This document shows, one piece after another, positions 1-13,398 of a stretch of 64,000 nt of DNA. The first letter of the stretch is position 1; every line of letters starts with the position of its first letter. The position numbers and the translations under genes were made by a program. Location of the stretch: contig CP102405.1 in NCBI GenBank assembly GCA_024628785.1, forward strand, positions 434,001-498,000, given 5' to 3'. The notes under the pieces were generated by a model. The model saw only the letters and a program-made list of their open reading frames with translations. It was not told where the DNA came from and searched no databases. This DNA is from Fusobacteria bacterium ZRK30. GTDB lineage: Bacteria > Fusobacteriota > Fusobacteriia > Fusobacteriales > Fusobacteriaceae.

Positions 1-2245
<2,245 letters not shown>

Positions 2246-2529
2246 TATTATTAAAATAGAATTTTAATATTTTTTGCTTAATTTGTTTTTAGAATTTTTG
2301 AAATCTAATTATCGTTCAGTTATTTCTAACTCTTCGTTAATTATTGTTACACTCTCGTGTAACTGAAGATCTAATAAAATTGTTAATTTATTATTTCATT
2401 ACTATATAGTTTTCAATGTCCAACTGGTATTTTCTCTCAAAAAAGAGAACATTACCAAATAAATAGAGAAAGAGCAGTATAAATATTCTTTATGTAATAC
2501 CATTTGCATGGCCTCATAAAGTGCTCCTT
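2246..2529 (-). other. 16S-23S internal transcribed spacer, no tRNA
   Basis: This 284-base spacer contains no tRNA. It is almost identical to the spacers at 56233-56517 and 63244-63528. One visible difference is GAGGCCATGC here against GAGACCATGC in the other two. It carries the 3' arm of the 16S processing stem and the 5' arm of the 23S processing stem, as described for the right-hand operon. Confidence 0.9.
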
Positions 2530-4051
<1,522 letters not shown>

Positions 4052-4299
4052 TTTATATCCTAACTTCATAAATGAAGTTTAGCTATCTATTAAAAGATAA
4101 TTATTTTTATAGTGGTTCATTCCACTGTACACCTTAATCGATTGTTTGAAAACAAAGTTTCAAACGACAATTGAGTTTTTAATTTACACTTTCTTTCTCT
4201 ATTTAATTGCTAATGTCCTATTAAACGTCTCGCTTCAAGTCGCTTTCGCTTTCTCTCGCGGACAAGAATAAGTATACCGCGTTTACTACTTTTCGTCAA
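4052..4299 (-). promoter_or_regulatory. rRNA operon leader and promoter
   Basis: On the minus strand a strong promoter reads TTGACG (4294-4299), 17 bases, TATACT (4271-4276). The GCG before the -10 is shared with the other two rrn promoters. The leader then has a short copy-specific stretch followed by about 170 bases identical in all three operons. That conserved part contains the 5' arm of the 16S processing stem and a hairpin of CGTTTGAAAC type. The rest of the 4300-4413 gap is AT-rich sequence in which I see nothing else. Confidence 0.9.
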
Positions 4300-4410
4300 G
4301 ACTTTTTTTTATTTATTTTTATTTTTATTTATTTAACCATCTCTACCCCTAATTTTAATCTTAATTAAAACTAAGCTTAATACGTCCTTTCGTAATTAGA
4401 CGACCATAAA

Positions 4411-4466
4411 AAAAGAACCTCTAAATTGATGCAAAGTTAACTTTACATCAATTTAGAGGTTCTTAT
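4411..4466 (-). terminator. Intrinsic terminator after the sulfatase gene
   Basis: A long inverted repeat has arms AAGAACCTCTAAATTGATG and its complement, with AAAG/CTTT extending the stem. On the minus strand it ends in a T run. It lies just after the stop of the LtaS-like gene and separates it from the rRNA promoter. Confidence 0.85.
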
Positions 4467-4477
4467 AAACTTCGGGG

Positions 4478-6469
4478 TTAATTTAATTGTTGATTTTCTT
4501 TACCAAAAGTCCCTTCTTTTTCCTGTTCTATAGATAACTCCAAAAATGTTCTGGTTTTTTTTCTATAATTTTCTAAATCTACACCTTTTACTACTTTATT
4601 ATCTTTTTTATTTAAAAGTTTGTCTTTTTTCCCGATTATATCCTCTATATAGATATAATCTTTATCTATAACACCTACATACTGAGTGTCAACTACATAA
4701 GCAAACTCTTTTTTATTATCTTTTAAAAATAAATTTTGTCCCCATGTAGAATGTTCATATTTACCACCTAATATCCCCATAAGAGTTGGTAATATATCTG
4801 CTTGGGAACCCAAAGCTTCTATAACCTGAGGTCTTATCAATTGTTTATTAGGACTCCATATTAATAGTGGATTAGTAAATTTTTTCCAATCTATTTCAAC
4901 TGGCACACTCCTATTTGCCCCATGATCTGCCACAAATATAAATATAGTATTTTTAGCCCATTCTTCGTTCTTGACAGAATCTGTAAACCTGCCAATGGCA
5001 TAGTCTGCAAAAGCAACGCCATCATACTTTTTATACATCATTGGATACTTTTTTCCACTATGAGTTTTGAATTTTTCCGGGACATCATAGGGCGAATGAT
5101 TACTTAAGGTAAATACTTCTGTAAAAAAAGGCTGTTTCATCCTCTTTAGATCATAACTCATCTTATCAAAGACCTTGTCATCAGGGACTCCCCAGGCGAT
5201 AGTTCTATCCTCTCTGGAAAAACTTTTTACATCGGATATTTCATCAATACCACTCCTTACTAAAAACGCCTTCATATTGTCAAATTCAATATCTCCACCA
5301 TAATAGAAACTGGTGTTATACCCACGATTTTTTAATATATCAGGGATAGAGTAAAAAGTTCTTCTGCCCACTATAGATTTTTTTATCAAAGCTTGTCCAT
5401 AACTAGACGGGTATCCAGTTATCGCACTGACTACTCCTCTATTAGACCTTTTCCCAGTGGAGTAAATATTTTTAAAAATAATTCCCTCTTCAGCCAACTT
5501 GTTATAGTTAGGTGTTAGATCTGGTTCGAACCCCAAAGCTCCTATATTTACTCCCATAAAACTCTCCATAAGAACCATCACCACATTAGGCTTTATTATA
5601 GGTTTTTGTGTATCAGTAACCCTTCTCAATATATTTTTTCCAGGCAGATAGGTATCCTGTGACTGAGTCAGATAACCCCTCATATTAGTTTTTAGCTCCT
5701 CTGAAGAAAATCTCTTTTTTACAGAGTCAGCATTGCTTGATTTCATGTTCCTGTTTACATCCACCGACTGCAATAGTGCAAATACCCCATTAAGTGCTAT
5801 TTGGTTAGCAAAATAATTCTGAGAGAACTCAGCCCTTCCCCATGTAAGGGTAGCCCCTGTTATTCCCCCTCTGGCACTTATTACAAAAATAGGTACAGCC
5901 ACAATAATAACTATAGAAGATTTTATTACCTCTAAAAAATTAAATTCTAGATTCCTATTACTCACCTTATTAAAATTAATTATTGAACAAGCGGTATAGA
6001 TTATAACCGTCAACAAAATCCATAGAATAATCTTTATAACAGGATATTCCACCCAAAACGTTGACCAAATTTCATGCATATGACCTGTATATCCAAAAAC
6101 TGTAATATCAGCATGATGGGTAAACGTATTATAATACCAGATATCCAATATCATTATAGTAAAGAAAATAAGTCCTATTATAAAAGAATACAGATGGTGT
6201 AAACACCTACCAATTATCCCCAATCTTATTACAGACAAAACTTTATATAGAATATATACAGCTAACGACCCTAAAAGAATATAGGAACTCAGAGCACTGT
6301 CAAATATCAACCCATATTCAAAACTTCCGATATAATCCCTGAGATCTCCTCTTTCTTTTAAAGGAATGTTTACATATACAAATAATAATTTATTTATCGT
6401 TATCAAAATTAAAAGCAACAAATACTGATAAACTATATACTTAACTAATCCAACTTTTTCTTTTACCAT
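4478..6469 (-). CDS. LtaS-like membrane sulfatase / phosphoglycerol transferase family protein
   Basis: This 663-residue protein has about five membrane segments in residues 8-200 (near 11-33, 61-80, 92-113, 143-164 and 185-200). A long extracytoplasmic alkaline-phosphatase/sulfatase domain follows from about 293. Visible metal and catalytic residues are Glu302 in VLMESF, Thr338 in YSTGKRS (the expected nucleophile), and Asp515-His516 in VADHGAN. The family transfers glycerol-phosphate or phosphoethanolamine-type groups onto envelope glycans or lipids. In a diderm the acceptor could be a periplasmic glycan or LPS rather than lipoteichoic acid, and I cannot tell which. AGGAG precedes the ATG. 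It is the last gene of the leftward cluster, 25 bases after holB. Confidence 0.85.
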   Translation of the reverse strand: MVKEKVGLVKYIVYQYLLLLILITINKLLFVYVNIPLKERGDLRDYIGSFEYGLIFDSALSSYILLGSLAVYILYKVLSVIRLGIIGRCLHHLYSFIIGLIFFTIMILDIWYYNTFTHHADITVFGYTGHMHEIWSTFWVEYPVIKIILWILLTVIIYTACSIINFNKVSNRNLEFNFLEVIKSSIVIIVAVPIFVISARGGITGATLTWGRAEFSQNYFANQIALNGVFALLQSVDVNRNMKSSNADSVKKRFSSEELKTNMRGYLTQSQDTYLPGKNILRRVTDTQKPIIKPNVVMVLMESFMGVNIGALGFEPDLTPNYNKLAEEGIIFKNIYSTGKRSNRGVVSAITGYPSSYGQALIKKSIVGRRTFYSIPDILKNRGYNTSFYYGGDIEFDNMKAFLVRSGIDEISDVKSFSREDRTIAWGVPDDKVFDKMSYDLKRMKQPFFTEVFTLSNHSPYDVPEKFKTHSGKKYPMMYKKYDGVAFADYAIGRFTDSVKNEEWAKNTIFIFVADHGANRSVPVEIDWKKFTNPLLIWSPNKQLIRPQVIEALGSQADILPTLMGILGGKYEHSTWGQNLFLKDNKKEFAYVVDTQYVGVIDKDYIYIEDIIGKKDKLLNKKDNKVVKGVDLENYRKKTRTFLELSIEQEKEGTFGKENQQLN

Positions 6470-6494
6470 CTTAATTTTTCTCCTATTCTTTAAC

Positions 6495-7445
6495 CTAAAA
6501 ACTCAGAAAAAACAAAGTTAATGCTGCCTGGGTATTAATATTATGCCTCAGCCCCTGTTTCAACTCTATCAATTTTTCTGTGTATTTAGGAGTTTTTAAT
6601 CTCACTATGAATATATGCATCAATTCTTCAATTATCTTTCTCTCATGAGATTTATTTTCTACCAGTTTATCATCCTGTAAAGTAGATAACAAGTCAAAAA
6701 CTATAGAAAGTTTTTCTGATTTTTTTATCCTTCCTATATTATATATATAATCGTCTATTCCCTTTAATAGGTTGATCTTATATTTTAAAGTTTTTTCTGC
6801 AAGATGTAAATTGAGATCCTCACCTAAGACAGAGTAAGATCTAATCTCATTGAGATCAAACCTTTCCTCCTTCCACTCCAATATTTCTTCCATATTCCCC
6901 ATAAAAAAATCATATACTTTCTCAGTCACCCCTAAAGCTTCAGCAGAGGGTTTATCAATCTTTACCACAATAGATCTGGATAAAATAGTCGATAAAACAT
7001 TTAAAGTATTAGATATAAGGATAAAAAATGTTCCCTTAGGAGGTTCTTCCATTATCTTTAAAAGAGCATTTGCAGAATATTTATTCATACTCTCAATATC
7101 CTTTATAATAAAAACTTTTTTTCTTCCCTCATAACTAGAACTGGAAGCCTTATATATGGTATTTTTTATCTTATCTATCCCTACTTTGCTCTCTCCCTGT
7201 AAAAGACCAACAATCTCCAGGTCGGCATAGTTTCCATGTTTTATCTTTTTACAGACTTCACAGACACCACAATAGTTATTTTCTAACTCCGGGCAGTTCA
7301 TAGCCATGGTGAATGATATCGCTAATCCCAACAGATCTATTCCCTTATCCCCGTAGAAAAGATAGGTCCCCGATTCCTTATTTTGTTTCAATTCATTTTT
7401 TAGAAATGATTTTACTTCATCTCCAAAAATCAAACTATTAAACAT
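6495..7445 (-). CDS. holB: DNA polymerase III subunit delta'
   Basis: A 316-residue clamp-loader AAA+ subunit. The four zinc-binding cysteines are visible (C51, C59, C62, C65). The P-loop position reads YGDKGID and lacks the canonical GKT, as expected for the non-hydrolysing delta' subunit. ALLKIMEEPP and an SRS in place of the usual SRC motif follow. It loads the sliding clamp as part of the DnaX complex. The ATG overlaps the mreB stop by one base (TAATG), which implies translational coupling. Confidence 0.92.
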   Translation of the reverse strand: MFNSLIFGDEVKSFLKNELKQNKESGTYLFYGDKGIDLLGLAISFTMAMNCPELENNYCGVCEVCKKIKHGNYADLEIVGLLQGESKVGIDKIKNTIYKASSSSYEGRKKVFIIKDIESMNKYSANALLKIMEEPPKGTFFILISNTLNVLSTILSRSIVVKIDKPSAEALGVTEKVYDFFMGNMEEILEWKEERFDLNEIRSYSVLGEDLNLHLAEKTLKYKINLLKGIDDYIYNIGRIKKSEKLSIVFDLLSTLQDDKLVENKSHERKIIEELMHIFIVRLKTPKYTEKLIELKQGLRHNINTQAALTLFFLSF

Positions 7446-8674
7446 TATCTTTCAGCCTTCTCAATTTTTCTAAGAACAGCTAGTTTATCCAGGGCCAATC
7501 CAGCTCCTAGCACCACAGATTCCAAAGCATTGTCAGCTAAAACTACATTTAAAAGGGTGTTTTTAGCCAGCAGTTCCGGGAAGTTTCTAATCTTCGATCC
7601 TCCACCTGCCATAACTATCCCCTTATCTACTATATCAGCTGATAATTCTGGTGGTGTTTTTTCCAATACCTGCTTAACACTGGTTACTATAGCATCTAAG
7701 GAATCTTTTATGGCATCCAATACTTCACTTGAACTTATCTCTAATGGTTTTGGTAATCCAGTCATAAGGTCTCTTCCTTTAATTATCATCGTTTCATCCT
7801 CTTCTAAAGGAATTGCAGTACCTATCTTGATCTTAATCTCTTCAGCAGTTTTTTCCCCGATCAACAGATTATGTCTTCTCTTTATATATTTAATGATATC
7901 CTCATCGAAGTTATTTCCTGCAATCCTAATAGATTTACTTACAATAGTTCCTCCCAGTGAAATTACAGCTATATCTGTAGATCCTCCACCAATATCTACT
8001 ATCATATTTCCCTCAGGTGCCGAGATATCTATCCCTGCTCCTAAAGCCGCCGCTCTGGCTTCCTCTATTAAATACGCTCTCTTTGCTCCTGCTGAAATTG
8101 CAGCTTCCAATACAGCTCTTTTTTCTACTCCGGTTACTTCAATAGGGACACAGATCATTACTTCTGGCAACACCATATTTAACTTACCGAATACTTTCTT
8201 TATAAAATATTTTATCATCGCTTCTGTTATATCGTAATCAGCTATAACTCCCTCTCGGAGTGGTCTTACTGCCATTATATGATCAGGCGTTTTCCCTAAC
8301 ATATCCTTTGCTTCTTTTCCTACTGCTAAGACCTTCTTTGTTTCTCTGTCTACAGCTACTACAGATGGTTCATTCAAAACAATCTCTTCTTTTTGCTTAT
8401 TGTATACCAATGTATTTGCAGTTCCAAGATCTATCCCTATACTCTTTTGAAATTTAAAGCCTGGAAAACTCATATTAAATTTAAATTTACTTTTTTTCTT
8501 CATCTTTTTTTTCTCATCTCCTTTTTTAATATCATTTTCTTCTGCCTGTATAGGGAACTCATTAGTTTCCCCCTCCATTTCTATTCTTTCCTCTTCCTCT
8601 GGTATCACGGAATTTGCCCGCTTGTTCTGCATCATTATTTTTTTATTTCTCATCATTTTTCTTTTCAAATACAT
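7445..8674 (-). CDS. mreB: Rod-shape determining protein MreB with N-terminal extension
   Basis: An actin-like cytoskeletal ATPase that organises lateral wall synthesis at the inner membrane. Motifs include GIDLGTANTLVY (phosphate 1, from about residue 80), VDIGGGSTDIAV (phosphate 2) and VMAGGGSKI (adenosine). Read from the first ATG it has 409 residues, about 65-70 more than usual. The extra N-terminus is highly charged (EEEER, KKKMKKKSK) and probably disordered. The start is uncertain. ATGs at 8674, 8656, 8653 and 8578 (residue 33, with GAGGAAGAGG upstream) are all possible. The first overlaps the mini-III gene by 32 bases. Confidence 0.93.
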   Translation of the reverse strand: MYLKRKMMRNKKIMMQNKRANSVIPEEEERIEMEGETNEFPIQAEENDIKKGDEKKKMKKKSKFKFNMSFPGFKFQKSIGIDLGTANTLVYNKQKEEIVLNEPSVVAVDRETKKVLAVGKEAKDMLGKTPDHIMAVRPLREGVIADYDITEAMIKYFIKKVFGKLNMVLPEVMICVPIEVTGVEKRAVLEAAISAGAKRAYLIEEARAAALGAGIDISAPEGNMIVDIGGGSTDIAVISLGGTIVSKSIRIAGNNFDEDIIKYIKRRHNLLIGEKTAEEIKIKIGTAIPLEEDETMIIKGRDLMTGLPKPLEISSSEVLDAIKDSLDAIVTSVKQVLEKTPPELSADIVDKGIVMAGGGSKIRNFPELLAKNTLLNVVLADNALESVVLGAGLALDKLAVLRKIEKAER

Positions 8675-9035
8675 AATTTTCTATAATTCCCTCTATTATA
8701 TCTTCCCTTTTATTTATATAACACATGGCAATCAACGCTTCAAATGCTGTTGCGTTTTTATATTCCTTCATAGTACATGATTTTGGAAAAGTTGAAATTT
8801 TTGAATTTCTGGCTCTTCTGGCACAAGCTCTATATTCATCTTCTAATTCATCTACGATACTTAAATATATCTTACTCTGTGCCACAGCACTTACGTGAGC
8901 CTTGACCAATTTATTTAGATCTTTTACTTTAAGATTTCTTGCTATAAATTTTTCCCTAAGTCTCAGTTCCCATACAGCATCTCCTAAGTACGCCAGCGCT
9001 AATCCATTTAATTCCTTTATTCTTATATTGTCCAT
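8643..9035 (-). CDS. mrnC: Mini-ribonuclease 3
   Basis: A 130-residue protein consisting of the RNase III catalytic domain alone, without a dsRNA-binding domain. The N-terminal signature AYLGDAVWE holds catalytic Asp19. AFEALIAMCYI holds the second acidic cluster. The family matures the ends of 23S rRNA. The gene lies directly after cysS and overlaps its end by 13 bases, the same order as in Bacillus. The RBS is GGAAGGG. Confidence 0.93.
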   Translation of the reverse strand: MDNIRIKELNGLALAYLGDAVWELRLREKFIARNLKVKDLNKLVKAHVSAVAQSKIYLSIVDELEDEYRACARRARNSKISTFPKSCTMKEYKNATAFEALIAMCYINKREDIIEGIIENYVFEKKNDEK

Positions 9036-10516
9036 GTAGTTTTTTCCCTTCCGTCCTTTATTTTTACACCAATCTCAGCCATCTTATCTCTAATTTCGTC
9101 CGATAAAGCAAAGTTTTTATCTTTTTTAGCAGTTTTTCTCTGTTCTATTAAAAATTCAATTAATTCAACAGTTGAATTTTTTGTACTTTCTCCTAAAGGA
9201 TTTTCTATCCCAATTTGTTTTAGGAGTTCCGTCAACTCTGTAGTCAGGTCTTTGATCTGCTTTTCAACTACGATCTCCACTCCTAATACATCTATTAAAG
9301 TTGTTTTTATAAATGTATACACATCTTTTAAGACTTCCTTCCCTGCATTACTCAGTTTCTGCTCCATAGATTTATTAGCTTCTTTTATAAGTTCAAATAA
9401 TACACCTATAGCCTGGGCAGTGTTGAAATCCTCATCCATAGCTTCTACAAATCTTATTTTAGAACTCTCTAAAACAGCCTTTAATTCCATCCCGTCACTG
9501 CCATCAACTGAATTTTCAGTATCTAATTTTTCCAGCATAGCCAGCATACTGTTTTCAATCCTGTTTATTGCACTCTTAGCCATATTTAATTCTATTTCTG
9601 AAAAATCAATTGGTTTTCTATAATGAGATGAAAGCATGAAAAATCTAACAACTTTCCCTTCATAATCCTCTAAGATTTCACGAAGCAGGAAAAAGTTCCC
9701 TTTAGACTTAGACATTTTTTCCCCTTTGATGTTGATGTATCCATTATGAATCCAGTATCTGGCATAGTCTCCACCATAAGAACATTTTGATTGAGCTATC
9801 TCGTTTTCATGATGGGGGAATATAAGGTCCTGTCCTCCACCATGGATATCAAATGATGCTCCTAAATATTTTTCACTCATTGCACTACACTCAATATGCC
9901 ATCCCGGTCTACCTTTACCCCAAGGTGATCCCCAAGAAAGTTCCCCTTCTTTTGCTGTCTTCCACAGAGCAAAATCCACAGACGATTTTTTTATGTCGGT
10001 GATCTCTATTCTGGCTCCAGCTTTTAAATCTTCAATTTTTTGCCCGGATAATTCACCATAGTTTTCCTTATATTTCTCTACATCAAAATATACATCTCCG
10101 TGAGATTCATAAGCGTATCCCTTACTTTCCAATATCTTGATAGATCTTATCATCTCTTTGATATGGTCGGTAGCCTTAGGTCTTATCATCCCCTCTTCCT
10201 TTAGGTTTACTTTTTTTGTATCTTTTAGATAAGCTTCGATATATTTGTCAGCTATATCTTTTACCGTTACCCCTTCAGCATTAGCTTTTTCTATCATCTT
10301 GTCATCTACATCTGTAAAATTTTGTACATATGTAACTTTATAATCTCTATATTCAAAGTATCTTCTCACTGTGTCAAAAAAGATAGCAGGTCTTGCATTT
10401 CCTATATGGATATAGTTGTATACTGTTGGTCCACAAACATACATCTTCACCATACCAGGTTCTATAGGAATAAATTCTTCCAATTTTTTAGTAAGTGTAT
10501 TGTGTATCTTAATCAT
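9023..10516 (-). CDS. cysS: Cysteine--tRNA ligase
   Basis: A class I aminoacyl-tRNA synthetase of 497 residues that charges tRNA-Cys. Visible are zinc ligand Cys28 in YVCGPTVYN, the HIGN signature at 37-40, the GWHIECSAMS zinc region, and KMSKS near residue 268. I place the start at 10516 (MIKIHNTL), which has GGAGGG 7-8 bases upstream. A longer reading from 10561 would add 15 residues with no family match. The start overlaps the end of the upstream gene by 8 bases. Confidence 0.95.
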   Translation of the reverse strand: MIKIHNTLTKKLEEFIPIEPGMVKMYVCGPTVYNYIHIGNARPAIFFDTVRRYFEYRDYKVTYVQNFTDVDDKMIEKANAEGVTVKDIADKYIEAYLKDTKKVNLKEEGMIRPKATDHIKEMIRSIKILESKGYAYESHGDVYFDVEKYKENYGELSGQKIEDLKAGARIEITDIKKSSVDFALWKTAKEGELSWGSPWGKGRPGWHIECSAMSEKYLGASFDIHGGGQDLIFPHHENEIAQSKCSYGGDYARYWIHNGYINIKGEKMSKSKGNFFLLREILEDYEGKVVRFFMLSSHYRKPIDFSEIELNMAKSAINRIENSMLAMLEKLDTENSVDGSDGMELKAVLESSKIRFVEAMDEDFNTAQAIGVLFELIKEANKSMEQKLSNAGKEVLKDVYTFIKTTLIDVLGVEIVVEKQIKDLTTELTELLKQIGIENPLGESTKNSTVELIEFLIEQRKTAKKDKNFALSDEIRDKMAEIGVKIKDGREKTTWTI

Positions 10517-11777
10517 TTTTTTCGCCCTCCATCCTATTATATATTTCAAGTAACTCCCCATCTGTTATGGTTGTTCTTATTTTTATCTTATTTTTTTCTA
10601 CTTTTCCTCCCATATCCACGTATATATCCCTTAATATAGGGTTGTATAATCCTAGATTTAAAGATATATTCATAAATTCATCCTCTTTGGGAGTTATTGA
10701 TCCCTCTGACATAATTCCGTTATAGTAGATAATATTTTCTTTTATCTCTATCGTTTCCCCGTTGCCAAGGATATATTTATCTCCTTCTTTTTTTGCAAAG
10801 ATCTCGATGAGTTTCTTAAAGTCTTTTACCTCTTTCACAGGGAGGAGCATTTGATTTTTAGCGTAATCATAGACCATCTCTCCATCTACTTTGTCCATAT
10901 AGTCTTCAAAGTCTTTTCCTGTAAACATCTTCACCAAAGATAACATTGAGTTTATTTCTGAATTTACATTTCTTCTCATGAATACGGCCAAACCTCTAAA
11001 ATCAGTATTAGTGATATATATCTTGTCCTTGCCCATATATTTAGCAAATTTTCTATCCTTTTGCTCTATCCCATTAAGATATTTTGAAAATTCCAAATCA
11101 CCATATAGGTATCCATTCATAGATAATTCATTTTTTTCATAATCCACATTTATCTTTATAGCATCTAACCCTTGAGTTAACCCTTCCAAATCTATTACTG
11201 CTTCCCCTAAAGTATCACCTTTCATCTTAGAAGATATATTTTTATTTATCTCTTTTTTTACAAGTAATTTCATGTAGTCAGATAGTTTCATCACATCATC
11301 CGATATAAAATAATACCCTTTGTAGTTAGTCATATAAATTTTTTTATCCACATCATAATCTTCCTCAAGCTGTTTTTGATACACCTCTTTTAGAGAAAAA
11401 TAATTTTTTCCCAGATCATCAAAATATTCCCCCTGTTTAAATTTAGCAACAGGATATAACCACCCTAGGTTTATAACCATTATCTCCTTGTCCTCACCTT
11501 GATTTCCATCGTCAGAATCGTTGTAATAAATAAGGTCCAATCCCTTTATATATTTCGTCCACTTTTTAGCCTCTTCAAGGTCTGTCTGGGTAGCTTTTTC
11601 ATATAACTCATAGTAAGAGTTTACTTTCTTGCTGTTCAGATCTCCAACCGATATAACTGCTTTACTTTCCTTTATTACCAGCCTCTCGTGGGACAGTTGA
11701 AAAGTCAATAGATAAAAAACTAGCAATATTACTACTAAAACTACAGCGCCTATTATATTCTTTAATATTTTATTCAT
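10509..11777 (-). CDS. Membrane-anchored protein of unknown function
   Basis: I do not recognise this 422-residue protein. It has one N-terminal membrane segment (about residues 8-28, AVVLVVILLVFYLLTF type) with lysines before it. The remaining ~390 residues should lie outside the cytoplasm. They are rich in charged residues and beta-prone stretches such as YIIYYNGIMSEG. There is no cysteine lipobox or enzyme motif. It is embedded in the cluster between the amidase and cysS and overlaps cysS, so it is probably co-transcribed. GGGGG precedes the ATG. Confidence 0.7.
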   Translation of the reverse strand: MNKILKNIIGAVVLVVILLVFYLLTFQLSHERLVIKESKAVISVGDLNSKKVNSYYELYEKATQTDLEEAKKWTKYIKGLDLIYYNDSDDGNQGEDKEIMVINLGWLYPVAKFKQGEYFDDLGKNYFSLKEVYQKQLEEDYDVDKKIYMTNYKGYYFISDDVMKLSDYMKLLVKKEINKNISSKMKGDTLGEAVIDLEGLTQGLDAIKINVDYEKNELSMNGYLYGDLEFSKYLNGIEQKDRKFAKYMGKDKIYITNTDFRGLAVFMRRNVNSEINSMLSLVKMFTGKDFEDYMDKVDGEMVYDYAKNQMLLPVKEVKDFKKLIEIFAKKEGDKYILGNGETIEIKENIIYYNGIMSEGSITPKEDEFMNISLNLGLYNPILRDIYVDMGGKVEKNKIKIRTTITDGELLEIYNRMEGEKND

Positions 11778-11851
11778 AATATAACCCCCGTGCCTAACGG
11801 CAAACTTAAAACTAATAAAGGTAAATTTTCAATTTTTTATCATTTTATTAA

Positions 11852-12667
11852 TTATCCATTTATTCTTTTTAAACTTTTCATAACCAATCCTGGTTTTTCA
11901 TCTCTCATCACAGGGTTATTTATCCTGGATCTTCTCAAATCTCTCTTATCTAACTCCACTACTATCATTTCCTCTTCAAAACTTTTAGCTTCACCTAAAA
12001 CATCCCCATTTGGAGAATATACCCTGGATCCCCCAAAAAAATTTACCCCATCTTCATATCCTACCCTGTGGGCAAAGATATAAAAACTTGTGAGTAATTT
12101 AGAGTAAGTCTTCATCATCTCATCCCAAGTCTGGTTAGGAGACAATTTTGACTCTTGAGCTCCCCTTGACGGACTGTTTGCCAAGGTAAATACATAGTCA
12201 GCTCCATCCATACTCAACACATAAGGGTTTGAAAGATGCCAGGCATCTTCACATATCAAAATACCAAATCTACCAAATTTCGTATCAAATGCTTTTATTT
12301 CATTTCCAGACTTTAAATATCTTCCCTCATCAAAAAGACCATAGGTAGGCAGATATACTTTTCTGTGAGTATGCTGCAACTTTCCATCCTCTAAATAGAA
12401 GGCTGAATTATAGTAATAGTAATCCCTGCTTTCCTCTATACCACCAAACAAAATACTTATCTTTTTGCTCAGCTCATAAAACTCTTCTGGGATCCCTGCC
12501 ACATCATAGGTCAACTCTTCCAGGAGGTACCCGGTCAAAGATAGTTCCGGAAAAACTACCAGTTCCATGCCTTTTTTTATAGCACTCTCTATATATGATA
12601 TCATCTTTATCTTATTTTTCTCTACATTCCCAAGTGTTGGATTTATTTGTGCTACTGCTAATTTCAT
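11852..12667 (-). CDS. Carbon-nitrogen hydrolase (nitrilase superfamily amidase)
   Basis: A cytoplasmic 271-residue nitrilase-fold amidase with a complete Glu-Lys-Cys triad: Glu41 in FPELSLTG, Lys103 in HRKVYLP and Cys139 in ILICEDAWH. The CEDAWH nucleophile motif resembles the glutaminase half of glutamine-dependent NAD synthetase, but no synthetase domain is attached. Substrate possibilities are glutamine, an omega-amide or a carbamoyl compound. I cannot choose between them from sequence. The RBS is AGGAGTGG. It follows ispD by 23 bases. Confidence 0.82.
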   Translation of the reverse strand: MKLAVAQINPTLGNVEKNKIKMISYIESAIKKGMELVVFPELSLTGYLLEELTYDVAGIPEEFYELSKKISILFGGIEESRDYYYYNSAFYLEDGKLQHTHRKVYLPTYGLFDEGRYLKSGNEIKAFDTKFGRFGILICEDAWHLSNPYVLSMDGADYVFTLANSPSRGAQESKLSPNQTWDEMMKTYSKLLTSFYIFAHRVGYEDGVNFFGGSRVYSPNGDVLGEAKSFEEEMIVVELDKRDLRRSRINNPVMRDEKPGLVMKSLKRING

Positions 12668-12690
12668 GCTCCACTCCTTTTATTTTGCCG

Positions 12691-13398
12691 CTAATTTATA
12701 TTTTCTTTAGAAAAAATTAATAGGTCTTCCGGTGTAGTTATTTTTATATTTTCATAACTCCCCAAGATAATCCCCACAGATCCTCCGGCTTTTTCTACCA
12801 AAGATGAATCGTCTGTTCCTAAAAACTTTTGTTTTTTCGCCTGTTCATAACTACTGTGCAGGATTTCACCTCTAAATACCTGAGGAGTCTGGGCTGCAAA
12901 AAGCTGATCTCTTTTAGGAGTCTCTACTACCTCACCTTTTGAATTCACTACCTTTATAGTGTCTTTTACAGGTACTCCTACAACTATACCATCCAAATTA
13001 GTTTCCTTCATGAGTTTAGTATAAGAATCTTCTATATATCTATCCTCTATAAATGGTCTTACTCCATCCTGAACTCCAATTATACTCTCTTTTGGAAGGT
13101 ACTCCAATGCATTATAGATAGAATCCTGCCTTTCCTTTCCACCACTAACCACATCTATTACCTTATTTATTTTAAATGTTTCACACATCTTTTTCACTTC
13201 AGAAATATATTCTTTATTGGTTACAACTACAATTCCTGTTACCCTGTGATTTTTTTCAATCACTTCCAGAGTTTTTATAAATATTGGTTTTCCGCCTACC
13301 TCTAAAAACTGCTTGGGGTAGTCGAGTCCCATCCTCTTTCCAACTCCTGCTGCTGCCACTATATAATAATAATCTATTTCAGCGTTACTACTGTGCAT
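12691..13398 (-). CDS. ispD: 2-C-methyl-D-erythritol 4-phosphate cytidylyltransferase
   Basis: A 235-residue enzyme of the MEP isoprenoid pathway that makes CDP-methylerythritol from MEP and CTP. The N-terminal nucleotide-binding loop reads VAAAGVGKRMG with the conserved PKQFLEV. VQDGVRPF and a threonine/lysine-rich C-terminal region follow. The start overlaps the mutS2 end by 25 bases. Its pathway partner ispE is at 38290-39159. Confidence 0.95.
   Translation of the reverse strand: MHSSNAEIDYYYIVAAAGVGKRMGLDYPKQFLEVGGKPIFIKTLEVIEKNHRVTGIVVVTNKEYISEVKKMCETFKINKVIDVVSGGKERQDSIYNALEYLPKESIIGVQDGVRPFIEDRYIEDSYTKLMKETNLDGIVVGVPVKDTIKVVNSKGEVVETPKRDQLFAAQTPQVFRGEILHSSYEQAKKQKFLGTDDSSLVEKAGGSVGIILGSYENIKITTPEDLLIFSKENIN

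Noticed and set aside
7530-8237. A 235-residue plus-strand ORF opposite mreB
   Set aside because: It is antisense to a conserved gene, has no RBS and shows low-complexity composition typical of a shadow frame.
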